DNA of 64,000 nucleotides from Nocardioides mangrovicus (GTDB taxonomy: Bacteria > Actinomycetota > Actinomycetes > Propionibacteriales > Nocardioidaceae). The translations under genes and the position numbers were made by a program. A model generated the notes under the pieces. That model saw only the letters and a list, made by a program, of their open reading frames with translations. It did no database searches and had not been told where the DNA came from. The stretch spans positions 222,257-286,256 of the forward strand of contig NZ_RDBE01000001.1 of assembly GCF_003674065.1 (NCBI RefSeq), read 5' to 3'. Numbering within the stretch: position 1 is the stretch's first letter; each line of letters begins with the position of its first letter. Below, piece by piece: positions 1 to 8,077 of the stretch.

Positions 1-214
1 GGACTCCGGCGCCACCAGCTCGAGCACCGCCGACTCCGGCACGACCACCGCCACCGCCGCCAACGTCAGCGGCAACCCGGCCGAGAAGGCGCTGATGACC
101 TCGCTCGCCGCCCCCGTGCTCGGGGTGCCGGCCGACCAGGTCGGCGACGTCACCACGCTGCTCTTCGGCCCGCTCGCCCGCGGGTCGCAGGTGGACATGG
201 AGGCGAGCAAGTAG
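1..214 (+). CDS. MCE family protein, MceA-like (C-terminal fragment)
   Basis: Only the last 70 codons are in the window; the gene begins upstream. The frame opens at base 2 and ends with TAG at 212-214. The fragment has a Ser/Thr/Gly-rich stretch followed by a conserved-looking tail (LLFGPLARGSQV), which resembles the C-terminus of MceA-type subunits. The stop codon overlaps the GTG start of the next gene (TAGTG), so the two are translationally coupled. Its place before five further mce genes and the standard order mceA-F support the MceA call. MceA subunits are periplasmic or cell-wall substrate-binding parts of an ABC-type lipid importer. The yrbE permease genes that should precede it lie outside the window. 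Confidence 0.75.
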   Translation, partial: DSGATSSSTADSGTTTATAANVSGNPAEKALMTSLAAPVLGVPADQVGDVTTLLFGPLARGSQVDMEASK

Positions 215-1305
215 TGGCCTCCCTGCTGGACAAGAAGACCCGCTCCGACGGGCTCAAGCTGCTGATCTTCATCGTCGTCACCAGCCTCGCCACCGGCGTG
301 CTGGTGGTGCTGATCGGCAACTTCACCTTCGGCGCCAAGCGCACGTACAAGGCCGAGTTCGCCGACGCCACCGGGGTCACCAAGGGCGACGACGTCCGGA
401 TCGCCGGCGTCAAGGTGGGCAGCGTCAAGAGCATCGCCGTCTACCACCGCACCAAGGCACTGGTGACCTTCAGCGTCCTCGACGACGCCACCGTCACCCG
501 CTCCTCGACCGCCACCATCCGCTACCGCAACCTGGTGGGGCAGCGCTACATCTCGCTCACCCAGGGCATCGGCGACACCTCGCGCCTGCCCGACGAGGCG
601 ATGATCCCGCTGGACCGCACCCAGCCCGCCCTCGACCTCACGGTGCTGCTCAACGGCTTCAAGCCGCTGTTCGCCGCGCTCTCGCCCAGCGACATCAACA
701 AGCTGTCGTACGAGGTGATCCAGGTCTTCCAGGGCGAGGGCGGCAACATCGAGGGCCTGCTGGCCGACACCGCCTCGCTCACCCAGACGCTGGCCAGCAA
801 GGACAAGGTCATCGGGGAGCTGATCGACAACCTCAACGCGGTGCTGAGCACCGTCGCCAAGCGCGACAATGAGCTGAGCTCGCTGATCGTGCGGTTGCGG
901 CAGTTCGTCGGCGGCCTCAAGGACGACCGGCAGGCCATCCTGGGCTCGCTGGACAGCATCTCCGACCTCACCGACTCCACCGCCGGCCTGCTCACCGAGG
1001 CCCGCCCGCCGCTGGCCAACGACGTCACCCAGCTCAAGCGCGTCACCGCCAACCTCAACCAGGGTGCCCCCGAGCTCGACCGAGCGCTGCAGGTGCTGCC
1101 GATCAAGCTGACCAAGATCGGCCGGACCGCCATCTACGGCTCGTTCTTCAACTTCTACCTCTGCCAGCTCAACGGCACGATCCAGATCCCCAGCCAGCTG
1201 TCCGCCTTGCTCAACACCCTGCCGCTCAACGGCACCCTCGACGGCAACGACATCAAGCTGAGCGTCTTCAACAACACGGCGGCGAGGTGCTCCCTCAACC
1301 CATGA
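214..1305 (+). CDS. MCE family protein, MceB position
   Basis: 363 aa. GTG start, chosen because it overlaps the preceding stop. There is one N-terminal membrane anchor (about residues 15-38), then an MCE/MlaD domain (about 44-118) with the family-typical stretch GVTKGDDVRIAGVKVGSVKS, then a long helical region to about 310. MCE proteins form hexameric tubes that carry hydrophobic substrates (sterols, fatty acids, phospholipids) across the envelope; the actinobacterial set uses six different subunits A-F. This is the second of six consecutive mce genes. Its stop overlaps the next ATG (ATGA at 1302-1305). The substrate cannot be read from sequence. Confidence 0.88.
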   Translation: MASLLDKKTRSDGLKLLIFIVVTSLATGVLVVLIGNFTFGAKRTYKAEFADATGVTKGDDVRIAGVKVGSVKSIAVYHRTKALVTFSVLDDATVTRSSTATIRYRNLVGQRYISLTQGIGDTSRLPDEAMIPLDRTQPALDLTVLLNGFKPLFAALSPSDINKLSYEVIQVFQGEGGNIEGLLADTASLTQTLASKDKVIGELIDNLNAVLSTVAKRDNELSSLIVRLRQFVGGLKDDRQAILGSLDSISDLTDSTAGLLTEARPPLANDVTQLKRVTANLNQGAPELDRALQVLPIKLTKIGRTAIYGSFFNFYLCQLNGTIQIPSQLSALLNTLPLNGTLDGNDIKLSVFNNTAARCSLNP

Positions 1306-2255
1306 GCCTGCCCTTCCGCGAGCGCAACCCGGTGACCATCGGGCTGGTCTCGTTCGCCGTGATCATCTTGTTGATGCTGGCCGCCTTCAAGGCCGACCAG
1401 CTGCCGCTGATCGGTGGCGGCGACACCTACTACGCCAACTTCTCCGACGCCAGCGGCATCGTCGCCGGCAACGAGGTCCGCGTCGCCGGCGTCCGCGTCG
1501 GCAAGGTCAAGAGCGTCGACCTCTCCCACGGTCACGTCCGGGTCGCCTTCCAGGTGCAGGACAAGCTGGACCTCGGCGCCGACACCGCGGCCCAGATCAA
1601 GGTCAAGACGTTGCTCGGCTCGATGTTCTTGGCCCTCGAGCCGGCCGGATCGGGCCACCTGCAAGACGGCGCCACCATCCCGCAGAGCCGCACCAAGTCC
1701 GCCTACGACATCGTGCAGGCGTTCAGCGGGCTGGCCAGCCGCACCGAGAAGATCGACCTCGACCAGCTGCGCACCTCGCTCAATACCCTGGCCGGGGTCA
1801 CCGAGAACACCCCCGAGGAGTTCCAGGGCACGCTCAAGGGCCTCTCCGACCTCTCGGCCAACATCGCGGCCCGCGACGACCAGCTCAACACGCTCCTGGC
1901 CAACGCCAAGTCGGTCAGCACGGTGCTCGCCGATCGCAACCAGGACGTCGTGAAGCTGATGAAGGACTCCGACGTGCTGCTGCGGGCGCTGGTCGCGCGG
2001 CGCGAGGCGGTGCACCGGCTGCTGGTCTCCACCAGCCAGCTCTCCACGCAGCTCTCCGGGCTGGTCAACGACACCAAGACCACCCTCAAGCCCGCGCTGG
2101 ACAGCCTCCAGCAGGTGACCCAGCTGCTGCTGAAGAACCAGGACAACCTCGATTCTTCGCTGCGGCTGATGGCGCCCTTCTACCGGGTCTTCGCCAACAC
2201 GCTCGGCTCGGGCCCGTGGTTCGACACCTACATCCAGAACCTCCCCCCGGTCTGA
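1302..2255 (+). CDS. MCE family protein, MceC position
   Basis: 317 aa from the ATG at 1302, which overlaps the upstream TGA. An in-frame GTG at 1287 exists but lies inside the previous gene and adds nothing conserved. A single N-terminal transmembrane helix (about residues 12-30) is followed by an MCE domain (about 43-118; ASGIVAGNEVRVAGVRVGKVKS) and a heptad-like helical C-terminal half with many polar Gln/Asn/Ser positions. It is the third subunit of the presumed six-subunit Mce lipid-transfer complex. A 13-bp gap separates it from the next gene. Confidence 0.88.
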   Translation: MSLPFRERNPVTIGLVSFAVIILLMLAAFKADQLPLIGGGDTYYANFSDASGIVAGNEVRVAGVRVGKVKSVDLSHGHVRVAFQVQDKLDLGADTAAQIKVKTLLGSMFLALEPAGSGHLQDGATIPQSRTKSAYDIVQAFSGLASRTEKIDLDQLRTSLNTLAGVTENTPEEFQGTLKGLSDLSANIAARDDQLNTLLANAKSVSTVLADRNQDVVKLMKDSDVLLRALVARREAVHRLLVSTSQLSTQLSGLVNDTKTTLKPALDSLQQVTQLLLKNQDNLDSSLRLMAPFYRVFANTLGSGPWFDTYIQNLPPV

Positions 2256-2268
2256 GCGGCGATGTGAC

Positions 2269-3447
2269 ATGACGACCTCGACGCTCTCCAAGGCCCTCGG
2301 CGCCCTCATCGTGGCCGCCCTGGTGGTGGCCGGCTTCCTGCTGTTCATGCCGGGCGGCACGAAGATGCACCTCACCGCCGAGTTCCCGCGCACCGTCTCG
2401 CTCTACTCCGGCTCCGACGTGCGCATCCTCGGCGTGCGGGTCGGGTCGGTGGACTCGGTGACCCCGGCGGGCACGAAGGTCGTGGTCAAGATGACCTACG
2501 ACGCCAAGTACAAGGTCCCGAAGAACGCCAAGGCGGTCCTGGTCTCGCCCTCGATCGTCGGCGACCGCTTCATCCAGCTCACGCCGGCCTACACCAAGGG
2601 CGCCGTGATGGCCGACCACACGGTGCTCAGCCAGAAACGCACGGCGACGCCGCTGGAGCTCGACCAGATCTACGGCAGCCTGAACGACCTCTCCGTGGCC
2701 CTGGGACCCGACGGTGCCAACTCCTCCGACGGCGGCACCAGCGAGGGCGCGCTGACGCGCATCTTGGACTCGACCTCGCGCAACTTCGACGGCCAGGGCG
2801 TCCAGGCCCACCAGACCATCGAGAACCTGAGCCGGCTGACCAAGACGCTGGACGACAACAAGGAGAACCTGTTCGGCACGGCCAAGCAGCTCGAGACGTT
2901 CGTCAACGCGCTGGCCACCAACGACGACACCGTGCGGCGGTTCAACGACTCGCTGACCCAGGGCGCCGACCTGTTGGCGGGCGAGCGGCAGGACCTCGCG
3001 GCCGCGCTGAAGAACCTCGGCACCGCGCTGGTCGACGTACGCCAGTTCGTCGAGACCAACCGCGACGCGCTCACGACGAACATCAAGGGGCTCAACCAGG
3101 TCACCCAGATCCTGGTCAAGCGCCGCGACCAGCTGGCCGAGGTGCTCAAGGTGGCGCCGACGGCGCTAAACAACCTCGGCCTGGCCTACAACCCCAAGAC
3201 CGGCACGCTGGACCAGCGCACCAACCTCAGCGAGAACATCACCAACGGCCTCAACCAGCCGGGCACCGTGCTGTGCGGCTTCCTCGCCCCCGCGGGTCAG
3301 GTGCTGAGCACGAGCCAGTGCACCCAGTTCCTCAACGGCATCGGCCTGAAGCGGGCTGGTGCACTCACCCGGTCCTCGACGCCGGACAACCGCTACCAGT
3401 ACGTCGACCCGACGCTGGCCGGCTTGGTGGAGGTGAAGCACCGGTGA
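2269..3447 (+). CDS. MCE family protein, MceD position
   Basis: 392 aa, ATG start. An N-terminal hydrophobic anchor (about residues 8-28) is followed by an MCE domain (about 34-110; SLYSGSDVRILGVRVGSVDS) and a long helical domain. The stop overlaps the GTG of the lipoprotein gene (GTGA at 3444-3447). Fourth in the mceA-F order. Function as for its paralogues: envelope subunit of an Mce importer; the substrate is unknown. Confidence 0.88.
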   Translation: MTTSTLSKALGALIVAALVVAGFLLFMPGGTKMHLTAEFPRTVSLYSGSDVRILGVRVGSVDSVTPAGTKVVVKMTYDAKYKVPKNAKAVLVSPSIVGDRFIQLTPAYTKGAVMADHTVLSQKRTATPLELDQIYGSLNDLSVALGPDGANSSDGGTSEGALTRILDSTSRNFDGQGVQAHQTIENLSRLTKTLDDNKENLFGTAKQLETFVNALATNDDTVRRFNDSLTQGADLLAGERQDLAAALKNLGTALVDVRQFVETNRDALTTNIKGLNQVTQILVKRRDQLAEVLKVAPTALNNLGLAYNPKTGTLDQRTNLSENITNGLNQPGTVLCGFLAPAGQVLSTSQCTQFLNGIGLKRAGALTRSSTPDNRYQYVDPTLAGLVEVKHR

Positions 3448-4979
3448 GGCGCTCGATCGCCGCGGTGGCGTTGCTGGTCAGCGGCCTGCTCGTCTCCGGC
3501 TGCGGCTCCCTCTACGACGCCCAGCTCCCCGGCGGGGCCAAGGTGGGCAAGAACCCGATCACCGTGCACGTAATGTTCCGCGACGTGCTCGACCTGGTGC
3601 CGCAGTCCACCGTGAAGGTCGACGACGTCACCGTCGGGAAGGTCACCGGCATCAAGCTCAAGGGCTACGTGGCCGACGTGACCCTCCAGCTGCCGCGCAA
3701 CGTCGACCTCCCCGACAACGCCACGGCCCAGATCCGCCAGACCAGCCTGTTGGGCGAGAAGTTCGTCTCGCTGGCCAAGCCGGGCACCGGGGCCTCCGGC
3801 AAGCTCTCCAACGGCGACGTCATCCCGCTCTCACGGACCGGGCGCAACCCGGAGGTCGAGGAGGTGCTGGGCGCCCTCTCGCTGATCCTCAACGGCGGCG
3901 GCGTGGCCCAGCTGAAGACGATCGCCGCCGAGCTGAACAACGCCGCCGGCGGGCGGGAGTCCGACATCCGCTCGGTGCTCGACCAGCTCCACGAGTTCGT
4001 CGGTCAGGTCAACGACAACAAGGAGCAGGTCGTCGCCGCGATCGAGGCGCTCAACCGGCTCTCGGGCTCGCTGCGCAAGCAGGACGGCGCCATCAAGAGC
4101 GCGCTGGACGACCTGCCCGCCGCGGTGCGCTCGCTCAACGGGCAGCGGGCCGACCTGGTCAAGACGCTGCAGGCGCTGAGCCGGCTCAGTGCCGTCGGCA
4201 CGAAGGTCATCGAGGCCTCCAAGACCTCCACGGTCAACACGCTGCGCGATCTCGGCCCGGTGCTGGACAAGCTGGCCGACGCCGGCCAGGCGCTGCCGGA
4301 CTCGCTGCAGGTGGCGCTGACCTACCCGTTCGTCGACGACGTCGTGGGCAAGGACCCGCAGGTGGCGCGCAACCTGCACATGGGCGACTACGTCAACCTC
4401 GCGATCAATCTCAACATCAACCTCACCAGCCTGCCCGCCATCCCTCAGGCGCCGCTCAACCTGCCCACGAACGTTCCCCTCACGGTGCCCTCGCAGGTGG
4501 CGAACGCCTGCAAGCAGGTCAAGCAGCAGGTGCAGCAGCTCGTCGTCGGTCAGCTGCAGGCGCTCAACGTGCTGGGCCAGTTCACGCAGACCCAGCTGGC
4601 CACCCTGGTCACCGCGGTGCTGGCCAGCATCGACTGCGACCACCCGGGCAACCTGACCACGAAGGTGCCGGCCCTGGTCAACTCGATCCTGGCTCAGCAC
4701 CTCATCGCCTCGCTGCCCCAGCTGCCGGCCACGGTCCTGAGCTCCCTGCCCACGGTGCCGCTGCCCACGGCCGCGCTCTCCAGCGTCCTCGGCGGTCTCA
4801 CCGCGCCGCTGACCTCCGGACTCGGCCTTGGCCGGGTGGGGACGGGCCTGGACGGCGCCGTGACGACGAAGAAGGACGGCAGTCTCGACGTCCTCAACGG
4901 CCCGACGGGCACGGTGGCCAGCCTGGGCTACAACTCCACGCTCGGCTCGCTGCTGCTGCAGGGGGTGGAGTCGAAGTGA
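3444..4979 (+). CDS. MCE family lipoprotein, MceE position
   Basis: 511 aa from the GTG at 3444, which overlaps the mceD stop. This start places a typical lipoprotein signal at the N-terminus: RR, a hydrophobic stretch and the lipobox LVSGC with Cys20 as the lipidated residue. An upstream extension of the frame would bury that signal. The MCE domain follows (about residues 35-115; DLVPQSTVKVDDVTVGKV). The C-terminal 200 residues are rich in Leu/Pro/Val/Gln and low in complexity. In actinobacterial mce operons the fifth subunit is the lipoprotein (LprK-like in Mycobacterium), so signal and position agree. The stop overlaps the start of the next gene. Confidence 0.9.
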   Translation: MRRSIAAVALLVSGLLVSGCGSLYDAQLPGGAKVGKNPITVHVMFRDVLDLVPQSTVKVDDVTVGKVTGIKLKGYVADVTLQLPRNVDLPDNATAQIRQTSLLGEKFVSLAKPGTGASGKLSNGDVIPLSRTGRNPEVEEVLGALSLILNGGGVAQLKTIAAELNNAAGGRESDIRSVLDQLHEFVGQVNDNKEQVVAAIEALNRLSGSLRKQDGAIKSALDDLPAAVRSLNGQRADLVKTLQALSRLSAVGTKVIEASKTSTVNTLRDLGPVLDKLADAGQALPDSLQVALTYPFVDDVVGKDPQVARNLHMGDYVNLAINLNINLTSLPAIPQAPLNLPTNVPLTVPSQVANACKQVKQQVQQLVVGQLQALNVLGQFTQTQLATLVTAVLASIDCDHPGNLTTKVPALVNSILAQHLIASLPQLPATVLSSLPTVPLPTAALSSVLGGLTAPLTSGLGLGRVGTGLDGAVTTKKDGSLDVLNGPTGTVASLGYNSTLGSLLLQGVESK

Positions 4980-6271
4980 TCACCGCGAGGACGAAGCGAC
5001 AGCTGCTGGTGTTCGTGCTCATCACCCTGATCGGGGTGGCGTTCGTGGGCGCCCGATACGCCAAGCTGAACCGGCTCTTCTACGACACCAGCTACCCGGT
5101 GACGGCCAAGTTCGTCGACTCCGGCGGGGTGTTCGCCGGCGCCGAGGTGACCTACCGCGGAGTGCGGGTCGGCCAGGTCAAGGCGCTGGACCTGACGCGC
5201 AACGGGGTCGACGTCGTCATGGACATCGACCGGTCGCAGAAGCAGATCCCGGCCAAGACGCTCGCGGTGGTGGGCAACAAGTCCGCCGTCGGCGAGCAGT
5301 ACGTCGAGCTGCAGCCCCAGACCGACTCGGGGCCCTACCTGCACGCGGGCTCGACGATCGCCCACGCCGACACCCGGATCCCGATCAGCACCACGACGCT
5401 GCTGACCAACATCGACCAGCTGGTCAACTCGGTGCCGCAGGACGACCTGCGCACCGTCATCGGCCAGCTCGGCACCACGTTCGAGGGCACCGGGCGCGAC
5501 CTGCAGCAGATCATCGACACCAGCAACGCGTTCATCCGAGCCGCCGACCAGAACTTCCAGACCACCTCGGCGCTGATCGACGACTCCAACGTCGTGCTGC
5601 AGACCCAGGTCGACAAGACCTCCGACATCAAGAGCTTCGCCAAGAACCTGGCGCTGTTCAGCGGCACCCTGGCCGGGTCGGACGCCGACCTGCGCAAGGT
5701 CATCGACAACGGGGCGGCCACCACCGAGCAGCTGCGCACCTTCTTGGAGGAGAACCAGGTCGACCTGGGCCAGCTGATCAACAACCTGGTCACCACCGGT
5801 CAGATCGTGGTGAAGAAGCTGCCGGGCATCGAGCAGATCCTGGTGATCTACCCCTACATCGTCGAAGGCGCCTACAGCGTGCTGGCCAAGGCCGACAACG
5901 GCGCCTACAACGCCGACTTCGGGCTGGTGCTGACCCAGACCCCGCCGGTCTGCCACAGCGGCTACGAGACCACCCAGCGCTCGCCGGTCACCACCGAGGG
6001 CCTCTCCGACCAGCCGATGGACGAGAGCGTCAGCTGCAAGGAGCCGGCCAGCCAGAGCGATGCCCGTGGTGCGCAGAACGCTCCCGACAACCGCGCCGCG
6101 ACGGCGTACCGGGCGCCTACGGTCGCCACGTACGATCGCGGCACCGGCAAGGTCACCTGGACCGACCAGAGCACGGCGCCGGACCAGGTCACCTACACCG
6201 GCGGCGCCCAGCGCACCTTCGGGAAGGACTCCTGGAAGTGGCTGCTGCTGCAACCGGTGGCCGACCAGTAG
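4976..6271 (+). CDS. MCE family protein, MceF position
   Basis: 431 aa, GTG start overlapping the mceE stop (GTGA). An N-terminal helix (about residues 10-28) is followed by an MCE domain (about 38-115; SGGVFAGAEVTYRGVRVGQVK) and an extended helical region. The last roughly 110 residues contain two or three Cys and a Thr/Ala/Asp-rich segment, giving a slightly longer C-terminus than subunits B-D. It is the sixth and last mce subunit of the operon, followed after 18 bp by the Mce-associated genes. Confidence 0.88.
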   Translation: MITARTKRQLLVFVLITLIGVAFVGARYAKLNRLFYDTSYPVTAKFVDSGGVFAGAEVTYRGVRVGQVKALDLTRNGVDVVMDIDRSQKQIPAKTLAVVGNKSAVGEQYVELQPQTDSGPYLHAGSTIAHADTRIPISTTTLLTNIDQLVNSVPQDDLRTVIGQLGTTFEGTGRDLQQIIDTSNAFIRAADQNFQTTSALIDDSNVVLQTQVDKTSDIKSFAKNLALFSGTLAGSDADLRKVIDNGAATTEQLRTFLEENQVDLGQLINNLVTTGQIVVKKLPGIEQILVIYPYIVEGAYSVLAKADNGAYNADFGLVLTQTPPVCHSGYETTQRSPVTTEGLSDQPMDESVSCKEPASQSDARGAQNAPDNRAATAYRAPTVATYDRGTGKVTWTDQSTAPDQVTYTGGAQRTFGKDSWKWLLLQPVADQ

Positions 6272-6289
6272 GCGACCGGTAGGAGAGGC

Positions 6290-6913
6290 GTGAGCGACAC
6301 CGACACCGGGATCGAGTCCGACCCCGGCGCCCCCGATGCGTTCGCGCGCCCCCGGCGCGGGCCCTCCGCGATGGTGCGCGCGATCATCGCGGCCGTGCTG
6401 GTCGCGCTGCTGGCCGCCGCGGCCGTCTTCGCGGTCACCGGGTGGCGCACCCACCGCCAGGACGAGACCACCGCGCGCGACCGCACGGCCGCGGTGAACG
6501 CCGCCGAGCAGTTCACGCTGCGGCTCGACGCGGTCGACTACAAGGACCTCGACGGCTACAGCAAGCGGCTGAGGGCGCTGCTGACGCCGAAGATGCGCAG
6601 CGACTTCAGCGACAGCTTCAAGACCTTCACGCAGGCCTACCAGGCGATCCAGATCTCCAGCAAGGGCAGCGTGCGGGCCGCCGGTGTCCAAGACATCGAC
6701 GCCGACTCGGCCACCGTCCTGGTCATCCACGACGTCACCGTGACCACGAAGAGCTGTGTGCAGCCGCCCTACAAGCGGATGAGTGTCGACCTGCGCAAGA
6801 TCGGCGGGAAGTGGCTGGTGGACGACTTCAAGGAGGACGTCTCGGGCTGCCAGGGCGGCACCACCTCGGGCTCCTCCTCCGGGTCTTCCTCCGACTCCGG
6901 GAGCGGGCAGTGA
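6290..6913 (+). CDS. Mce-associated membrane protein
   Basis: 207 aa, GTG start preceded by a GGAGAGG-like ribosome site. An acidic N-terminal tail (about 1-22) is followed by one transmembrane helix (about 25-49), an extracytoplasmic alpha/beta domain (about 60-185) of the kind found in Mas proteins downstream of mce operons, and a Ser/Gly tail (SGSSSGSSSDSGSG). These proteins are thought to stabilise or assist Mce complexes; the precise role is not known. The stop overlaps the start of the next gene (GTGA at 6910-6913). Confidence 0.78.
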   Translation: MSDTDTGIESDPGAPDAFARPRRGPSAMVRAIIAAVLVALLAAAAVFAVTGWRTHRQDETTARDRTAAVNAAEQFTLRLDAVDYKDLDGYSKRLRALLTPKMRSDFSDSFKTFTQAYQAIQISSKGSVRAAGVQDIDADSATVLVIHDVTVTTKSCVQPPYKRMSVDLRKIGGKWLVDDFKEDVSGCQGGTTSGSSSGSSSDSGSGQ

Positions 6914-7830
6914 CGAGCCAGCGCGCCGGCGCCACCTGGTACGACCTCCTCGGGGTCGACCGTGACGCCACGCCCGACCAGATCAAGGCCGCCTGGCGCG
7001 ATGCCACCGACCGCTTTGAGCCCGGCTCGGGGACCAGCCAGTTCCGGCTGTTCAACGAGGCCGCCGACGTGCTGCTGGACCCGGCGCAGCGCGCGGCCTA
7101 CGACGCCGGGCTGGAGCGGGAGCCGGTCGCGGCCCCGGTGGACGTGCGCGACCCGGAGTCCACGACCGCCCTGGCACCGTCCCCCCAGCCGACCCTGGCG
7201 CCGACCCCGGAGCCGGCCGAGCCGGGGGAGCAGGAGTCCGAGGAGGCGGAGCGAACCGACGCGGCCGAGGAGTCCGAGGAGGCCGAGGAGGCCGAGGAGG
7301 CCGGGCGCACCGAGGCCACGACCGGGCGACGGCTGGCCGCGGTGCCGCTGTGGGTGCTGGCGCTCCTGACCGTGGTGGTCGTCGCGGTGGTGGCGATCGG
7401 CGCCGTGCTGGCGGTGCGCAACCACGACGCAGGGCAGTCCGACGACGCCGGGCAGGAGGCGAGCGCCGCCGCCGAGCGGGCGCTCCCGGCCGTCTTGTCC
7501 TACGACTACCGGCGGCTCAAGGCCGACAACAAGCGGGCCGACGCCTACCTGACGCCCACGTACCGCAAGGAGTACGACGCGACCTTCGCCAAGCTGATCG
7601 AGGCCGACGGCACGACGGGCCCGGCGGTGCAGACCAAGGCCGTGGTGAAGGCGACCGTGCAAAACGTCGGCGTGGTGAGCGCCGAGGCCGACCGGGTGCG
7701 GGTCATCGCCTTCGTCAACCAGACCACCACCAAGGGCGACGCCTCGCCGACGCTGGCGCTGAACCGGCTGACGATCTCGATGAAGCGCTCGGGCGACTCC
7801 TGGCTGGTCGACGGCATCACCAGCTACTAG
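6910..7830 (+). CDS. J-like domain fused to Mce-associated membrane protein
   Basis: 306 aa, GTG start overlapping the upstream stop. Residues about 9-66 read as a J domain (WYDLLGV ... IKAAWR ... FNEAADVLLDPAQRAAYDAG), but the HPD tripeptide that activates Hsp70 is replaced by Glu-Pro-Gly at about 37-39. A Pro/Glu-rich linker (about 85-135, EEAEEAEEA) leads to a transmembrane helix (about 144-169) and a C-terminal Mas-like domain similar in plan to the preceding gene. Without HPD it probably cannot stimulate DnaK; the domain may serve as a cytoplasmic protein-protein contact. Last gene of the mce transcription unit. Confidence 0.75.
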   Translation: MTSQRAGATWYDLLGVDRDATPDQIKAAWRDATDRFEPGSGTSQFRLFNEAADVLLDPAQRAAYDAGLEREPVAAPVDVRDPESTTALAPSPQPTLAPTPEPAEPGEQESEEAERTDAAEESEEAEEAEEAGRTEATTGRRLAAVPLWVLALLTVVVVAVVAIGAVLAVRNHDAGQSDDAGQEASAAAERALPAVLSYDYRRLKADNKRADAYLTPTYRKEYDATFAKLIEADGTTGPAVQTKAVVKATVQNVGVVSAEADRVRVIAFVNQTTTKGDASPTLALNRLTISMKRSGDSWLVDGITSY

Positions 7831-7919
7831 CGCCGTCGGGCCCAGGGGGTGGCCGCGCCGCCCGCGTGCTTGACCAGCCCGGGTCGACGCCGCACACTGC
7901 TGGACAGCATCAGCCGGTG

Positions 7920-7934
7920 CCGTCGTCACGACGG
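7920..7934. promoter_or_regulatory. 15-bp palindrome upstream of the rpoB promoter
   Basis: CCGTCGT-C-ACGACGG is a perfect inverted repeat with a 1-bp centre, 11 bp upstream of the proposed -35 box of rpoB. This is the size and placement expected of an operator or activator site, but no regulator can be named. Confidence 0.3.
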
Positions 7935-7945
7935 TGTCGAGGCTG

Positions 7946-7975
7946 TTGAAGGGCTCTGTGCGCGTGTGCTATCTT
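7946..7975 (+). promoter_or_regulatory. Candidate rpoBC promoter
   Basis: TTGAAG at 7946-7951 and TATCTT at 7970-7975 are separated by 18 bp and fit the housekeeping sigma-factor pattern. The start of transcription would be near 7982, giving a leader of about 95 nt before the TTG of rpoB. A small hairpin (CTCAC-CGAC-GTGAG, 8047-8060) sits just before the ribosome site. Confidence 0.5.
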
Positions 7976-8077
7976 GCACTTTTGCGCCCTCCTTCAAATG
8001 CTTCCTGCCTGTCCGGCGGCTGGAATGTGGTGGGTGTGGCGCCTCTCTCACCGACGTGAGCCTCGGAAGGATTCCTC

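Noticed and set aside
7946-7951. Transposon or insertion sequence near the mce-rpoB junction
   Set aside because: No transposase-like frame and no flanking direct repeat; the region is explained by a promoter and leader.
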